Below, piece by piece: positions 18,167 through 25,086 of a stretch of DNA of 64,000 bases. This DNA comes from Legionella maioricensis (GTDB lineage: Bacteria; Pseudomonadota; Gammaproteobacteria; Legionellales; Legionellaceae). The notes below the pieces were generated by a model. The model worked only from the letters and a program-made list of their open reading frames with translations. It was not told the DNA's origin and ran no database searches. Each line of letters begins with the position of its first letter. The stretch's first letter is position 1. Location of the stretch: assembly GCF_023618015.1 (NCBI RefSeq), contig NZ_JAJKBJ010000005.1, positions 62,001 to 126,000 on the forward strand, read 5' to 3'. The position numbers and the translations under genes are program-made.

Positions 18167-20065
18167 ATGAAGATCTATTTTCCTGATATAACTTTTAATA
18201 GTGCCCCACTCGTTTGGGACTATGATGAAAAAACCAATAGAGCCATATGCACGTTTCTCACTACAGAAAAAGTTGAAAACAGTCACGCTGTTTTACGGGA
18301 ATTAAACGGCAAACAATATCTTGGAATAACGCTTACTGCAGAATCGGCAATTATTGAAGACTTTGCTTCTTTTGTTCAAACATATCAATCAAAGCGGCTT
18401 CTGTCTAAATCTAAATCGTTTGGCAGAGAGCTTTTATTGGATGCGCATCGGGAGGCGACGCGTAATACCCCGTTTCACAATTCTGATTCAAAAGAACCAA
18501 ACAGGGGAGGAGCAATCAGTGTGCGTTCGATTAATGAGACGCATCCTGTTGTGCCTATTTCTCCCAGTGCAGGGGCGTCTGTAGTGCCAAAAGAGAAACC
18601 GCCACGCTCCACATCAAGTAAGACTTTAAATTCCAGTAAATCTCAAGTCTCTGAAAAACCAAGTCATTCGCCTTACTCTATGTTTGGACAATCCAAAAAC
18701 TCTTATGAATCCATACTCTTGGAAGATTTAATCGTTAAACGAGAAGATCCTGGCCTGTGGGGCGATACGGTGGGATATAAGAGTTATTTTATGGAAAAAA
18801 CCGAGCAAGATCGTTCAGAGCGAGCGGAAATCTATTTAAGAAATGAATCTTCTTTTTATAAAAATAATCAGTACCTTCTTAACGATAATATTTGCCCAAT
18901 TAAATCAGAAATCATTATCCTTATAGAGCAAGTACTTAAAGAGGAACTGGATCCCGCATATCAGCAGTGGAAAAAAGAACAGGGTGATAAATTAACTCCC
19001 CAAATTTTGCAGGAGTTATTTAAATATTTCCGTGGTGCTGTATTAAATGCGATGACTAATGAGTCTTTTAATAAAGAACTAACCGAATATGAGGTCTTAT
19101 CTGACGAAGAGCGGCATCGTAAATTCCGTGCCAATATGCCTCGTTACCATGCTGCGAATCATGAAGTAAGAAAAGACCGAGCTCGTTTAATGATGTTGGA
19201 CTGGTTGGTTCTGTTTGATGAATCCCAGCCCTTGGAGTTAGGTTCCATAGACTTCTTATCTGCTAAAGCCATTAAGATGCTGGCCTCATTTAAGGAATGT
19301 CTCACAAAAGATCCTAAGTGCGTTCAACGTCTTACGGAATTGTTTGGCTGCCTGGAAGCATTATTGATTAAATCAGGTGAGGTGGAACGAGACAATAAAA
19401 TGTTAACTGATGAGTTGCATGTCCAACTTGCTGACAAAAGAATGAATATTGGCGATTATTCTTCGCTTTGCAATACAGTGAGAATATTCCTTACCAATGC
19501 AAATCAATCTCTTGGCAAAAAACATACAGTGCCTGATGCCTTATACCAAAAAATTGCTCAACAAATTGTATGGAAAGTAATTAAATCATTAATTGCAGAT
19601 GCTGAGTTTAATAAGGTTCCTCATACAGCTAAAATTCGAAGCTCAGATAATGATCTCTATCTAAATCAGGATTGGACTGGTGAAATTGATAGTCATCTTT
19701 GGCATATGTCTTTGGATAAAATAGCAAAAGATCTGGATTTGTCTAAAAAAACATCAACTAGTATGGACGACATTAAGGATATGCCTTGGGGTAAAATAGC
19801 AACCTATCTAGAGGTGTCTAAAAAATCATCTGTCAGTCAGAAAGACATTGAGGATATGCATTGGGATAAAATAGTAAAACAGATAATGGAGTCTAAGAAA
19901 GGCGCGGCCAGTATGGAGTTAATCGCGGATAAGATTTCTCAGATCATCAGAATGAAAGGAAAGATATGTTCATCTCAGAAATTTGCTGGTGCGGAAGAAA
20001 CTAATTCGGCTTCTCTGGAGGAGCGTGCCGGCACTCCTGAAGACAGGCAAACATTAAATATGTGA
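18167..20065 (+). CDS. Candidate Dot/Icm effector with 25-residue tandem repeats
   Basis: A 632-residue protein with no recognised enzyme motif and no signal peptide. The ATG at 18167 follows an in-frame TTG at 18158 and is the more likely start. Residues ~100-175 are Ser/Pro/Lys-rich and probably disordered. Residues ~185-500 are helical and highly charged. Residues 514-588 contain three tandem 25-residue units of pattern M-x-W/L-D-K-I...SKK...S...DI-x-D. The C-terminus is Glu/Ser/Thr-rich with EETNSASLEE, resembling the E-block feature of Legionella type IVB secretion signals. Large, charged, repeat-bearing and apparently single-gene, it fits the effector pattern, but translocation is inference and the biochemical role is unknown. 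Confidence 0.55.
   Translation: MKIYFPDITFNSAPLVWDYDEKTNRAICTFLTTEKVENSHAVLRELNGKQYLGITLTAESAIIEDFASFVQTYQSKRLLSKSKSFGRELLLDAHREATRNTPFHNSDSKEPNRGGAISVRSINETHPVVPISPSAGASVVPKEKPPRSTSSKTLNSSKSQVSEKPSHSPYSMFGQSKNSYESILLEDLIVKREDPGLWGDTVGYKSYFMEKTEQDRSERAEIYLRNESSFYKNNQYLLNDNICPIKSEIIILIEQVLKEELDPAYQQWKKEQGDKLTPQILQELFKYFRGAVLNAMTNESFNKELTEYEVLSDEERHRKFRANMPRYHAANHEVRKDRARLMMLDWLVLFDESQPLELGSIDFLSAKAIKMLASFKECLTKDPKCVQRLTELFGCLEALLIKSGEVERDNKMLTDELHVQLADKRMNIGDYSSLCNTVRIFLTNANQSLGKKHTVPDALYQKIAQQIVWKVIKSLIADAEFNKVPHTAKIRSSDNDLYLNQDWTGEIDSHLWHMSLDKIAKDLDLSKKTSTSMDDIKDMPWGKIATYLEVSKKSSVSQKDIEDMHWDKIVKQIMESKKGAASMELIADKISQIIRMKGKICSSQKFAGAEETNSASLEERAGTPEDRQTLNM
19706..19930 (+). repeat. Three 75-base coding repeats
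   Basis: Three consecutive 25-codon units (residues 514-538, 539-563 and 564-588 of the candidate effector) share the DKIA/GKIA/DKIV, SKK and DI-x-D positions. The third unit is the most diverged. This indicates duplication inside the gene. Confidence 0.75.
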
Positions 20066-20132
20066 AAAGGTGGTGTTACGGCTTTATTTATCGAGGCAGA
20101 AAAATAATTATACATAATTATTAAATCGAGAT

Positions 20133-20159
20133 GCAGGTAGGGAAGCTCTCTCTACCTGC
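20133..20159. terminator. Hairpin between convergent candidate effector and spy-like genes
   Basis: An 11-bp stem with one mismatch (20133-20143 with 20149-20159, GCAGGTAG against CTACCTGC) and a five-base loop lies between two convergent stop codons. It can serve both directions. Confidence 0.65.
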
Positions 20160-20172
20160 GGGCTTTAATAAA

Positions 20173-20628
20173 TTATTCTTGATCCTGATCTTGGCTTTGT
20201 TCTTTGCAACTTTCAGCTTTACTGGCCATTTTATCTTGCCATTTTTTAACCATATTTTGATAGGAAGCTTTTTGTTGTGGGTTAAGAAGCATATACATTT
20301 GATGTTTAGCGTTAACTTTCGCTTTCATCATATCGCTCATCAATTTTGTTTTCTTATCAATTAAGCCATCAACAGTTGCTTGATCCATATTATCAGATTG
20401 AATTTGCTGGTTGATTTGCATACGGATATCTTTAATTTGAGCCCAATTTGCTTGCATAGTTGTTTTCAATTGATCAAGAATTGGCATAATTTTAGCTTTT
20501 TGAGTTGCGTCAAGTTGAAAACTTGCAACCATTTTCTTCATTCCTTCACCGCAGTGGTTGGCAAAGGCTGTTTGACCGAGTACGAAAGAGAAGGTAACTG
20601 CAACAATCCATAATAGATTTTTTTTCAT
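20173..20628 (-). CDS. Spy/CpxP-family periplasmic protein
   Basis: A 151-residue protein with a signal peptide (about residues 1-23, ending AFA). The mature part is all-helical and contains two LTxxQ-type motifs, LDATQKAKI and LNPQQKASY, which define the Spy/CpxP family of periplasmic chaperones and envelope-stress modulators. The C-terminus is Gln/Asp/Glu-rich (SQDQDQE). The gene has an AGGAT-type ribosome-binding site and stands alone between two hairpins or gaps. In the family such proteins are induced by envelope stress through Cpx or Bae; no matching operator was placed here. Confidence 0.82.
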   Translation of the reverse strand: MKKNLLWIVAVTFSFVLGQTAFANHCGEGMKKMVASFQLDATQKAKIMPILDQLKTTMQANWAQIKDIRMQINQQIQSDNMDQATVDGLIDKKTKLMSDMMKAKVNAKHQMYMLLNPQQKASYQNMVKKWQDKMASKAESCKEQSQDQDQE

Positions 20629-20813
20629 GATACTATCCTTAGTTAAGTTTAAAACCCTTAACAGTATAGATGCTAATTTTGATTTAGGGTAGTTTTGCCT
20701 GGTAAATTTTTTACTACAGTATTTTACTAGTTTAACATCGGTATTTTGTAAATTGATTCATGATAATAGTCAGGTGTACTATAAGGTCTCATCAGCCATA
20801 GATTGTGATTGTC

Positions 20814-20978
20814 ATGAGTGATAAACGTTTGACTACCTGTTTGACGCCGGAACTTTCTTGCTCAAACATTAAAAAAAGCCTCTTTTTTTATACAGAGACT
20901 CTTGGTTTTACCATCCAGTATCAACGTAAAGAGACTTGGGGGAACGAAAAATTGCTGTTTAAGGTGTTTCAAATATAA
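20814..20978 (+). pseudogene. Truncated VOC/glyoxalase-fold fragment
   Basis: A 54-codon frame begins MSDKRLTTCLTPELSCSN and continues IKKSLFFYTETLGFTIQYQ. This is the first beta-alpha-beta unit of a vicinal oxygen chelate (bleomycin-resistance or glyoxalase type) domain. It stops before the second metal ligand, so a full domain (~120 residues) is not made. It lies 27 bases upstream of gloA on the same strand. It may be a relic of a tandem VOC gene; a translated leader peptide is less likely. Confidence 0.6.
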
Positions 20979-21005
20979 AAGTTTAATTCGTATTAAGGAA
21001 AAGCA

Positions 21006-21446
21006 ATGAATTATTTACATACTATGGTCAGAATTACAAATATTGAAGTTTCTCTTGATTTTTATTGTAATAAGTTGGGTTTAGTTGAAGTAAAGCGAAC
21101 TGAAAATGCACAAGGACGTTATACTTTAATATTTTTGGCAGCTCCAGGAGATATAGAGCAAGTAAAGCGCTCAAAGGGGCCAATGATAGAGTTAACTTAT
21201 AATTGGGATCCTGAGGAGTATTCCGGTGGGCGTAATTTTGGTCATCTCGCTTATTGCGTGGATAATATTTATGATACGTGCCAAAGGCTGCAAGCAGCTG
21301 GTATAGTAATTAACAGGCCACCTCGAGACGGCCATATGGCTTTTATTCGCTCACCAGATAATATTTCCATTGAATTATTACAAAAGGGCGAATCCTTACC
21401 CAGGCAAGAACCATGGATGTCAGCACCTAATATTGGGCAGTGGTGA
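21006..21446 (+). CDS. gloA: Glyoxalase I-type (lactoylglutathione lyase) VOC protein
   Basis: A 146-residue cytoplasmic enzyme predicted to convert the methylglyoxal-glutathione hemithioacetal to S-lactoylglutathione. The four expected metal ligands are present: H5, E62 (in MIELTYN), H80 (in FGHLAY) and E123 (in ISIELLQ). The paired VOC repeats are typical ([15 protein letters not shown] and the C-terminal half from residue ~78). An aaggaaaagca ribosome-binding stretch precedes the ATG. It has a slightly longer C-terminal tail than E. coli GloA (135 residues). It sits beside a broken VOC fragment upstream and a deformylase-like gene 60 bases downstream on the same strand. Confidence 0.85.
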   Translation: MNYLHTMVRITNIEVSLDFYCNKLGLVEVKRTENAQGRYTLIFLAAPGDIEQVKRSKGPMIELTYNWDPEEYSGGRNFGHLAYCVDNIYDTCQRLQAAGIVINRPPRDGHMAFIRSPDNISIELLQKGESLPRQEPWMSAPNIGQW

Positions 21447-21506
21447 GGTGGCATTATTAACTGTAGGTCTGGTTTGTTTGCAATAAGAGTAACAGTCGAT
21501 TAAATT

Positions 21507-22175
21507 ATGAAGTATTTATATTTTTTAATATTAGGCTTTTTGATGAGCAACTCAACTGTATCCGCTTTAACTATAGTCAATATAGAACAACCTGAGTATC
21601 TCCATGTTTTAAAATCGCAAGCGCAACCCGTTCACTTTCCTCTCAATCAAACCGATCTTGATTTGATTGAGGCGATGAAAAATAAATTGAATGAATTAAG
21701 CGGAGTAGGGCTTGCCGCTCCCCAAGTCAATTACCCAAAGCAGATCCTCGCTATTTATATACCCGAGGACGCCGCGCTTTTAAGAGAGAATGTCAGTCCT
21801 TATCCAATGCATGTGATGATTAACCCTTCATATGAGGCCGTTCCAGGTACCCGTATTAGATATGACTTTGAGGCTTGTTATTCTGTGCCCGATAAAGCAG
21901 GTAAGGTGCCTCGATTTGACGAAATTAAATTGAGTTACTTTGATGAGTCGGGACAGCATCACCAACGAGTGGAGCAGGGGTTTTATGCTCGGGTCATTCA
22001 ACATGAAATCGATCATTTAAATGGCGTATTAATCGTTGATCGTTTGTCGCCAGATTGTGTGCAAGGTACTATGGAAGAAATGATGGTACTACGTCGTTCT
22101 GAATTGTCAGAAGAAAAACGAATTCTGTTTGATAAGCTACTTCAAAAAAAATTGAAAACTCAGCATGAGTCATGA
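21507..22175 (+). CDS. Peptide deformylase homolog with an N-terminal signal-like segment
   Basis: A 222-residue protein of the polypeptide deformylase fold, which removes formyl from nascent N-terminal methionine. The three family motifs are present: GVGLAAPQ (66-73), EACYS (122-126, usually EGCLS, keeping the metal-binding Cys124) and HEIDH (166-170, the zinc/iron ligands and catalytic Glu). It therefore looks catalytically competent. The first ~20 residues (MKYLYFLILGFLMSNSTVSA) form a hydrophobic segment ending in an A-x-A-like site, unlike cytosolic Def, so export or membrane anchoring is possible. It is probably not the housekeeping def, which usually pairs with fmt. It follows gloA on the same strand. 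Confidence 0.82.
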   Translation: MKYLYFLILGFLMSNSTVSALTIVNIEQPEYLHVLKSQAQPVHFPLNQTDLDLIEAMKNKLNELSGVGLAAPQVNYPKQILAIYIPEDAALLRENVSPYPMHVMINPSYEAVPGTRIRYDFEACYSVPDKAGKVPRFDEIKLSYFDESGQHHQRVEQGFYARVIQHEIDHLNGVLIVDRLSPDCVQGTMEEMMVLRRSELSEEKRILFDKLLQKKLKTQHES

Positions 22176-22403
22176 GGATCTTAATAAATGCCCAATCTTG
22201 TCTTCTTGCATCCTCAAAATTGACTATTCTTAATATAAGGGATGCTTGGTTTACATCAAAAAACAATTGAGGTGGAAGTTTTTGAAAACTCAACTGCCCA
22301 TGTCTTCAAATGTCCAAGCTTAAGGAGATTTTATTATGAGTAAGTCTCATACTTCATGAAAACTATACGCATTATTCATAATAGGAAAATAAGGAGAGCA
22401 ATT

Positions 22404-22718
22404 ATGAAAAAAAGCCTTTTAGTTTTAATAGCACTATTTGCTTTATCTTCTGTAAGTGCGGCTGCCCCTGACAGAGGAATTTCTGACGAGATAAACTATC
22501 AAATAGCCGATAATACTAGTACTGGTTCAGGCAATGGCACAGGCACTGCTAATGGGTTGGGCGGTTTCAATAGTACGGGCTCTGGTAATGGTTCAGGTAC
22601 TGCTAACGGATTGGGCGGCTTCAATAGCACTGGCTCGGGCAATGGAACAGGTACGGCTAATGGTTTAGGTGGAGTTACCAGTACTGGCTCAGGTAATGGA
22701 ACAGGCACTAGTAATTGA
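22404..22718 (+). CDS. Small secreted Gly/Ser/Thr/Asn repeat protein
   Basis: A 104-residue protein. The ATG at 22404 has a strong AAGGAGAG site and a clear signal peptide (MKKSLLVLIALFALSSVSAA), so the upstream in-frame ATG at 22356 is unlikely. After a short linker, residues 39-104 are 3.7 copies of an 18-residue unit beginning STGSGNGTGTANGLGG. The composition is free of charge and aromatic residues apart from one F per unit, which suggests an extended or beta-roll-like, self-associating surface peptide. I do not recognise a family and do not assign a function. A perfect hairpin terminator follows. Confidence 0.7.
   Translation: MKKSLLVLIALFALSSVSAAAPDRGISDEINYQIADNTSTGSGNGTGTANGLGGFNSTGSGNGSGTANGLGGFNSTGSGNGTGTANGLGGVTSTGSGNGTGTSN
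22518..22715 (+). repeat. 54-base coding tandem repeats
   Basis: Three full 54-base units and one partial unit encode the 18-residue repeat. Third-position differences between units show the array has been kept at the protein level. Copy number may vary between strains. Confidence 0.85.
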
Positions 22719-22741
22719 ATGGGAAGTGGTCAATAAAAAAT

Positions 22742-22770
22742 AAATCCGGTGAGCTGAGATCACCGGATTT
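22742..22770. terminator. Perfect 11-bp hairpin between convergent genes
   Basis: Arms AAATCCGGTGA (22742-22752) and TCACCGGATTT (22760-22770) around a seven-base loop, flanked by A-rich sequence on the left and ending in TTT. It serves as a bidirectional terminator for the repeat protein and the barrel protein. Confidence 0.85.
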
Positions 22771-22788
22771 CGATCTTATTCCCTCAAA

Positions 22789-23508
22789 TTAACAAGTATA
22801 TTGAACTCCTAAGACTAAGGCATTTATAGTCGGATTCAAATTATTAGAATTCAAATTGCTGGCCAAGGTAGCGGCGTCAAGGAATCCTGTAGTTTTAGGA
22901 GTAGAACCCAAAGCAAAAATATAGGCGCCAGTTAATGACCAATTACTATCAAAATTGTAAGAAGCGCCTAGTTTTATCTCAGGTAACGCCGCGGTATGAT
23001 TGACCTTTGAGGTAAAGCCAGTTATCAGCGGAAAGGCTGGATCAGCGAATGCAACTGAAGTTTTAATTTGCATGTTTTGTATTAAAGCGCCTCCTTTTAG
23101 GAAAAGGCTATAATTGGGTTGGATGTAGCCAATGCCTATAAGCGCATCAAAACCGGTCAAAGTATGCTGCATGGTTAAATCACCAAATCCTGTGAAATCG
23201 GGTTTAAGAGTAGTCCGACCATAGTAGCCCCAACCTAATTCACTAGTCACAGCAAATAGATCGTCCATCATAAAAAGCATTCCGGCAGATAGGATTCCAG
23301 TATAATGTTGGGAGCTTTTAATTGATGCTAAAGCCTGATTGAATCCAACGATATTAAAATTATAATTATCAATTGTATTCATGGTGTAACCACCTTCAAG
23401 TGCGATAAAGCCAGCATTTGAATAAGGTTGATCTCCCATACCACCGGCATGGACAAGAGCGCTACAAGATAAGGCAGAAATTAGAGAGAGCAGGGTTATT
23501 TTTTTCAT
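22789..23508 (-). CDS. Outer-membrane beta-barrel protein (OmpA/OprF-barrel-like)
   Basis: A 239-residue protein with a signal peptide when started at the ATG at 23508 (MKKITLLSLISALSCSALVHA). An alternative ATG lies five codons upstream at 23523. The mature protein has amphipathic strands such as NAGFIALEGGYTMNT, ELGWGYYG, LIGIGYIQPNYSLFLKGGAL and IKLGASYNFDSNWSLTGAYIFALG, and it ends with LVLGVQYTC. This fits an eight-stranded barrel of the kind repeated in Legionella genomes. Termination in cysteine rather than an aromatic residue is unusual. Its role is unknown. Confidence 0.72.
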   Translation of the reverse strand: MKKITLLSLISALSCSALVHAGGMGDQPYSNAGFIALEGGYTMNTIDNYNFNIVGFNQALASIKSSQHYTGILSAGMLFMMDDLFAVTSELGWGYYGRTTLKPDFTGFGDLTMQHTLTGFDALIGIGYIQPNYSLFLKGGALIQNMQIKTSVAFADPAFPLITGFTSKVNHTAALPEIKLGASYNFDSNWSLTGAYIFALGSTPKTTGFLDAATLASNLNSNNLNPTINALVLGVQYTC

Positions 23509-23670
23509 AATTGAGTAAATCATTCCATTTTAATTATTATTGTTAAAACTCGAATAATTTAAAACAGTTAATCATTAATTACCAGTAAAATTCACAGTGA
23601 ATTTATATGGTCATGAAATTGAGGACTATAAGCAACTTGATAACTAATAAAGCAGGCTATTTGAGGCTTA

Positions 23671-23726
23671 TTATACATGTAGTTATACAGGCTATTCACA
23701 AAGATATACACACAATTTGTGGATAA
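23671..23726. promoter_or_regulatory. Cluster of DnaA-box-like nonamers
   Basis: A 56-base stretch within the 407-base gap 23524-23930 contains a perfect DnaA box on the minus strand (TGTGGATAA, 23718-23726). It also holds near matches CTATTCACA (23692) and ATATACACA (23704), each one change from TTATNCACA, plus weaker TTATACATG (23671) and TTATACAGG (23684). The sequence is AT-rich, which raises the chance rate. Function as a DnaA binding cluster is inference. Nothing else is visible in the gap. Confidence 0.4.
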
Positions 23727-23930
23727 CTTGTAGTTGTCGCGTAATGTTTTAATGATATTCAATACCAGCAATTATATGCCCCAATTGCAAGCCAGCATTG
23801 TAAAACCGGTTTCCTCCAAGCAAGCACGTAACGAGCTAATGGAATCGCACGCTACCGTCCATCACACAAGAATTCGATATTTGCGTATAAATAATGTACA
23901 ATTAGAGGTTGATTTTACCGGAGTTGTTTT

Positions 23931-25002
23931 ATGACAAAAGAGACAACAGAGTTTTCCTTAGACGACATATTACCTAAAGACATCGTAACGCTTATTTCGT
24001 GTCATTTAGATAAAACTGATGAGCTTCAAGAAACAAAAAGTCTTCGCAGGAGATACTTTCCACTCTTTCGTACGGACGTCATACAAACCAATCGCATCCT
24101 GGCCAGATTAACCCAGTACGCTTTTGAAGGGAATATTGCACAAATCAGGAGCCTACTTAAAATACGTCCTGATTTAAGGATACAAGTACTATTCACTCTG
24201 GCTGGTTTGGGGGGCACAAGAGGAGATGGAGTCTATACTAAAAGACCATCCTGAAGACTTACTCGTATCTCGCCGTTTAAGAGATATTTCAGGAGCAGAA
24301 TTTAACAGCATCACTTTATTGCAACATGCGATGTGGGCTAAAGACGTACGCTATATGGCCAATATGATGCTCGATTGTCTGCCTAAAAATGAACAAGGCG
24401 AACAGATTCGACTTGAGTTGGTGCGCCAATATGAAGAGCTAATGGCCAAAGGCCTGGTCTATAAATTAAAGGGAGAGTGGCATGAGAATGAACGTCACTT
24501 TAATTTACAGTCCTTAAAAACAGCTCTTAACACCTATGTAACGAATCATAATAATTGGTCAGAGGAACAGCGAAGAGAGCACTGGTGCACTGTCGTTGGT
24601 TTGGTTCAGACTCTGATTCCGGCACACATACGCCATCATTATTGCGATCCTGAAGAAGCCTTTTGGGATAATACAAATTTTGCGAAACCCAAGTTGACGC
24701 GTCTGCTTGGAGTCTATAGCTGGGACTCGACTGAATTGCAACTTTGGTCGGAATCATTGGTTGGTCTTGGATCATCTTTTGGAATTTACCATGCGGTGGG
24801 CTTTGAGATGAGGTGGCACAATGCGCTAAGCGTGGGGCAGCCAACCATGCACGTAGAAAAGTGCATCGCATCGAATTTGGCAGCCTTGACAGCCTTGGAT
24901 GAAACGCGGACTGGAGTCGACTTGCCTGCACTTATAGAGCGACTGTACACTCCGATTCACAATTTGGAGGATGACTTGGATGCTCAGGGTATCAAGCTTT
25001 AG
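23931..25002 (+). pseudogene. Frameshifted F-box/ankyrin-like candidate effector gene
   Basis: Two frames together encode one ~356-residue protein. The first frame (23931-24254) starts MTKETTEFSLDDILPKDIV, with an F-box-like opening followed by an ankyrin-like helix pair (LARLTQYAFEGNIAQIRSLL). The second frame continues MESILKDHPEDLL and runs to 25002. Dropping one G from the six-G tract at 24209-24214 joins them smoothly as LAGLG-AQEEMESILK, the next ankyrin-like helix. The C-terminal part is helical (NMMLDCLPKNEQGEQIRLELV and so on). The pattern resembles a family of ankyrin/F-box-like Legionella proteins. The break may be a true lesion, a phase-variable tract or a sequencing error. Confidence 0.6.
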
Positions 25003-25015
25003 CCTCGAGCAGCAA

Positions 25016-25039
25016 TCCCGCCACAAGCCTGCGGCGGGA
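25016..25039. terminator. GC-rich hairpin between convergent genes
   Basis: Arms TCCCGCC (25016-25022) and GGCGGGA (25033-25039) around a ten-base loop, placed between the stop of the frameshifted gene and the stop of clpB. It lacks a T-tract. Confidence 0.5.
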
Positions 25040-25086
25040 GAGAAGAAGTAGGTACCACTGACGATACCTCATGGTGATAGCCAAGC

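Noticed and set aside
22499..22708. A 69-codon minus-strand Pro/Val/Leu-rich repeat frame opposite the Gly/Ser repeat protein
   Set aside because: It is a reflection of the 54-base repeats on the other strand. It lacks a signal peptide and ribosome-binding site, while the plus-strand gene has both.
23734..23934. A 66-codon frame ending with an ATGA overlap at the start of the frameshifted effector-like gene
   Set aside because: It would start at TTG or at an ATG (23752) without a good ribosome-binding site, its product has no recognisable features, and the region is better explained as an upstream leader.
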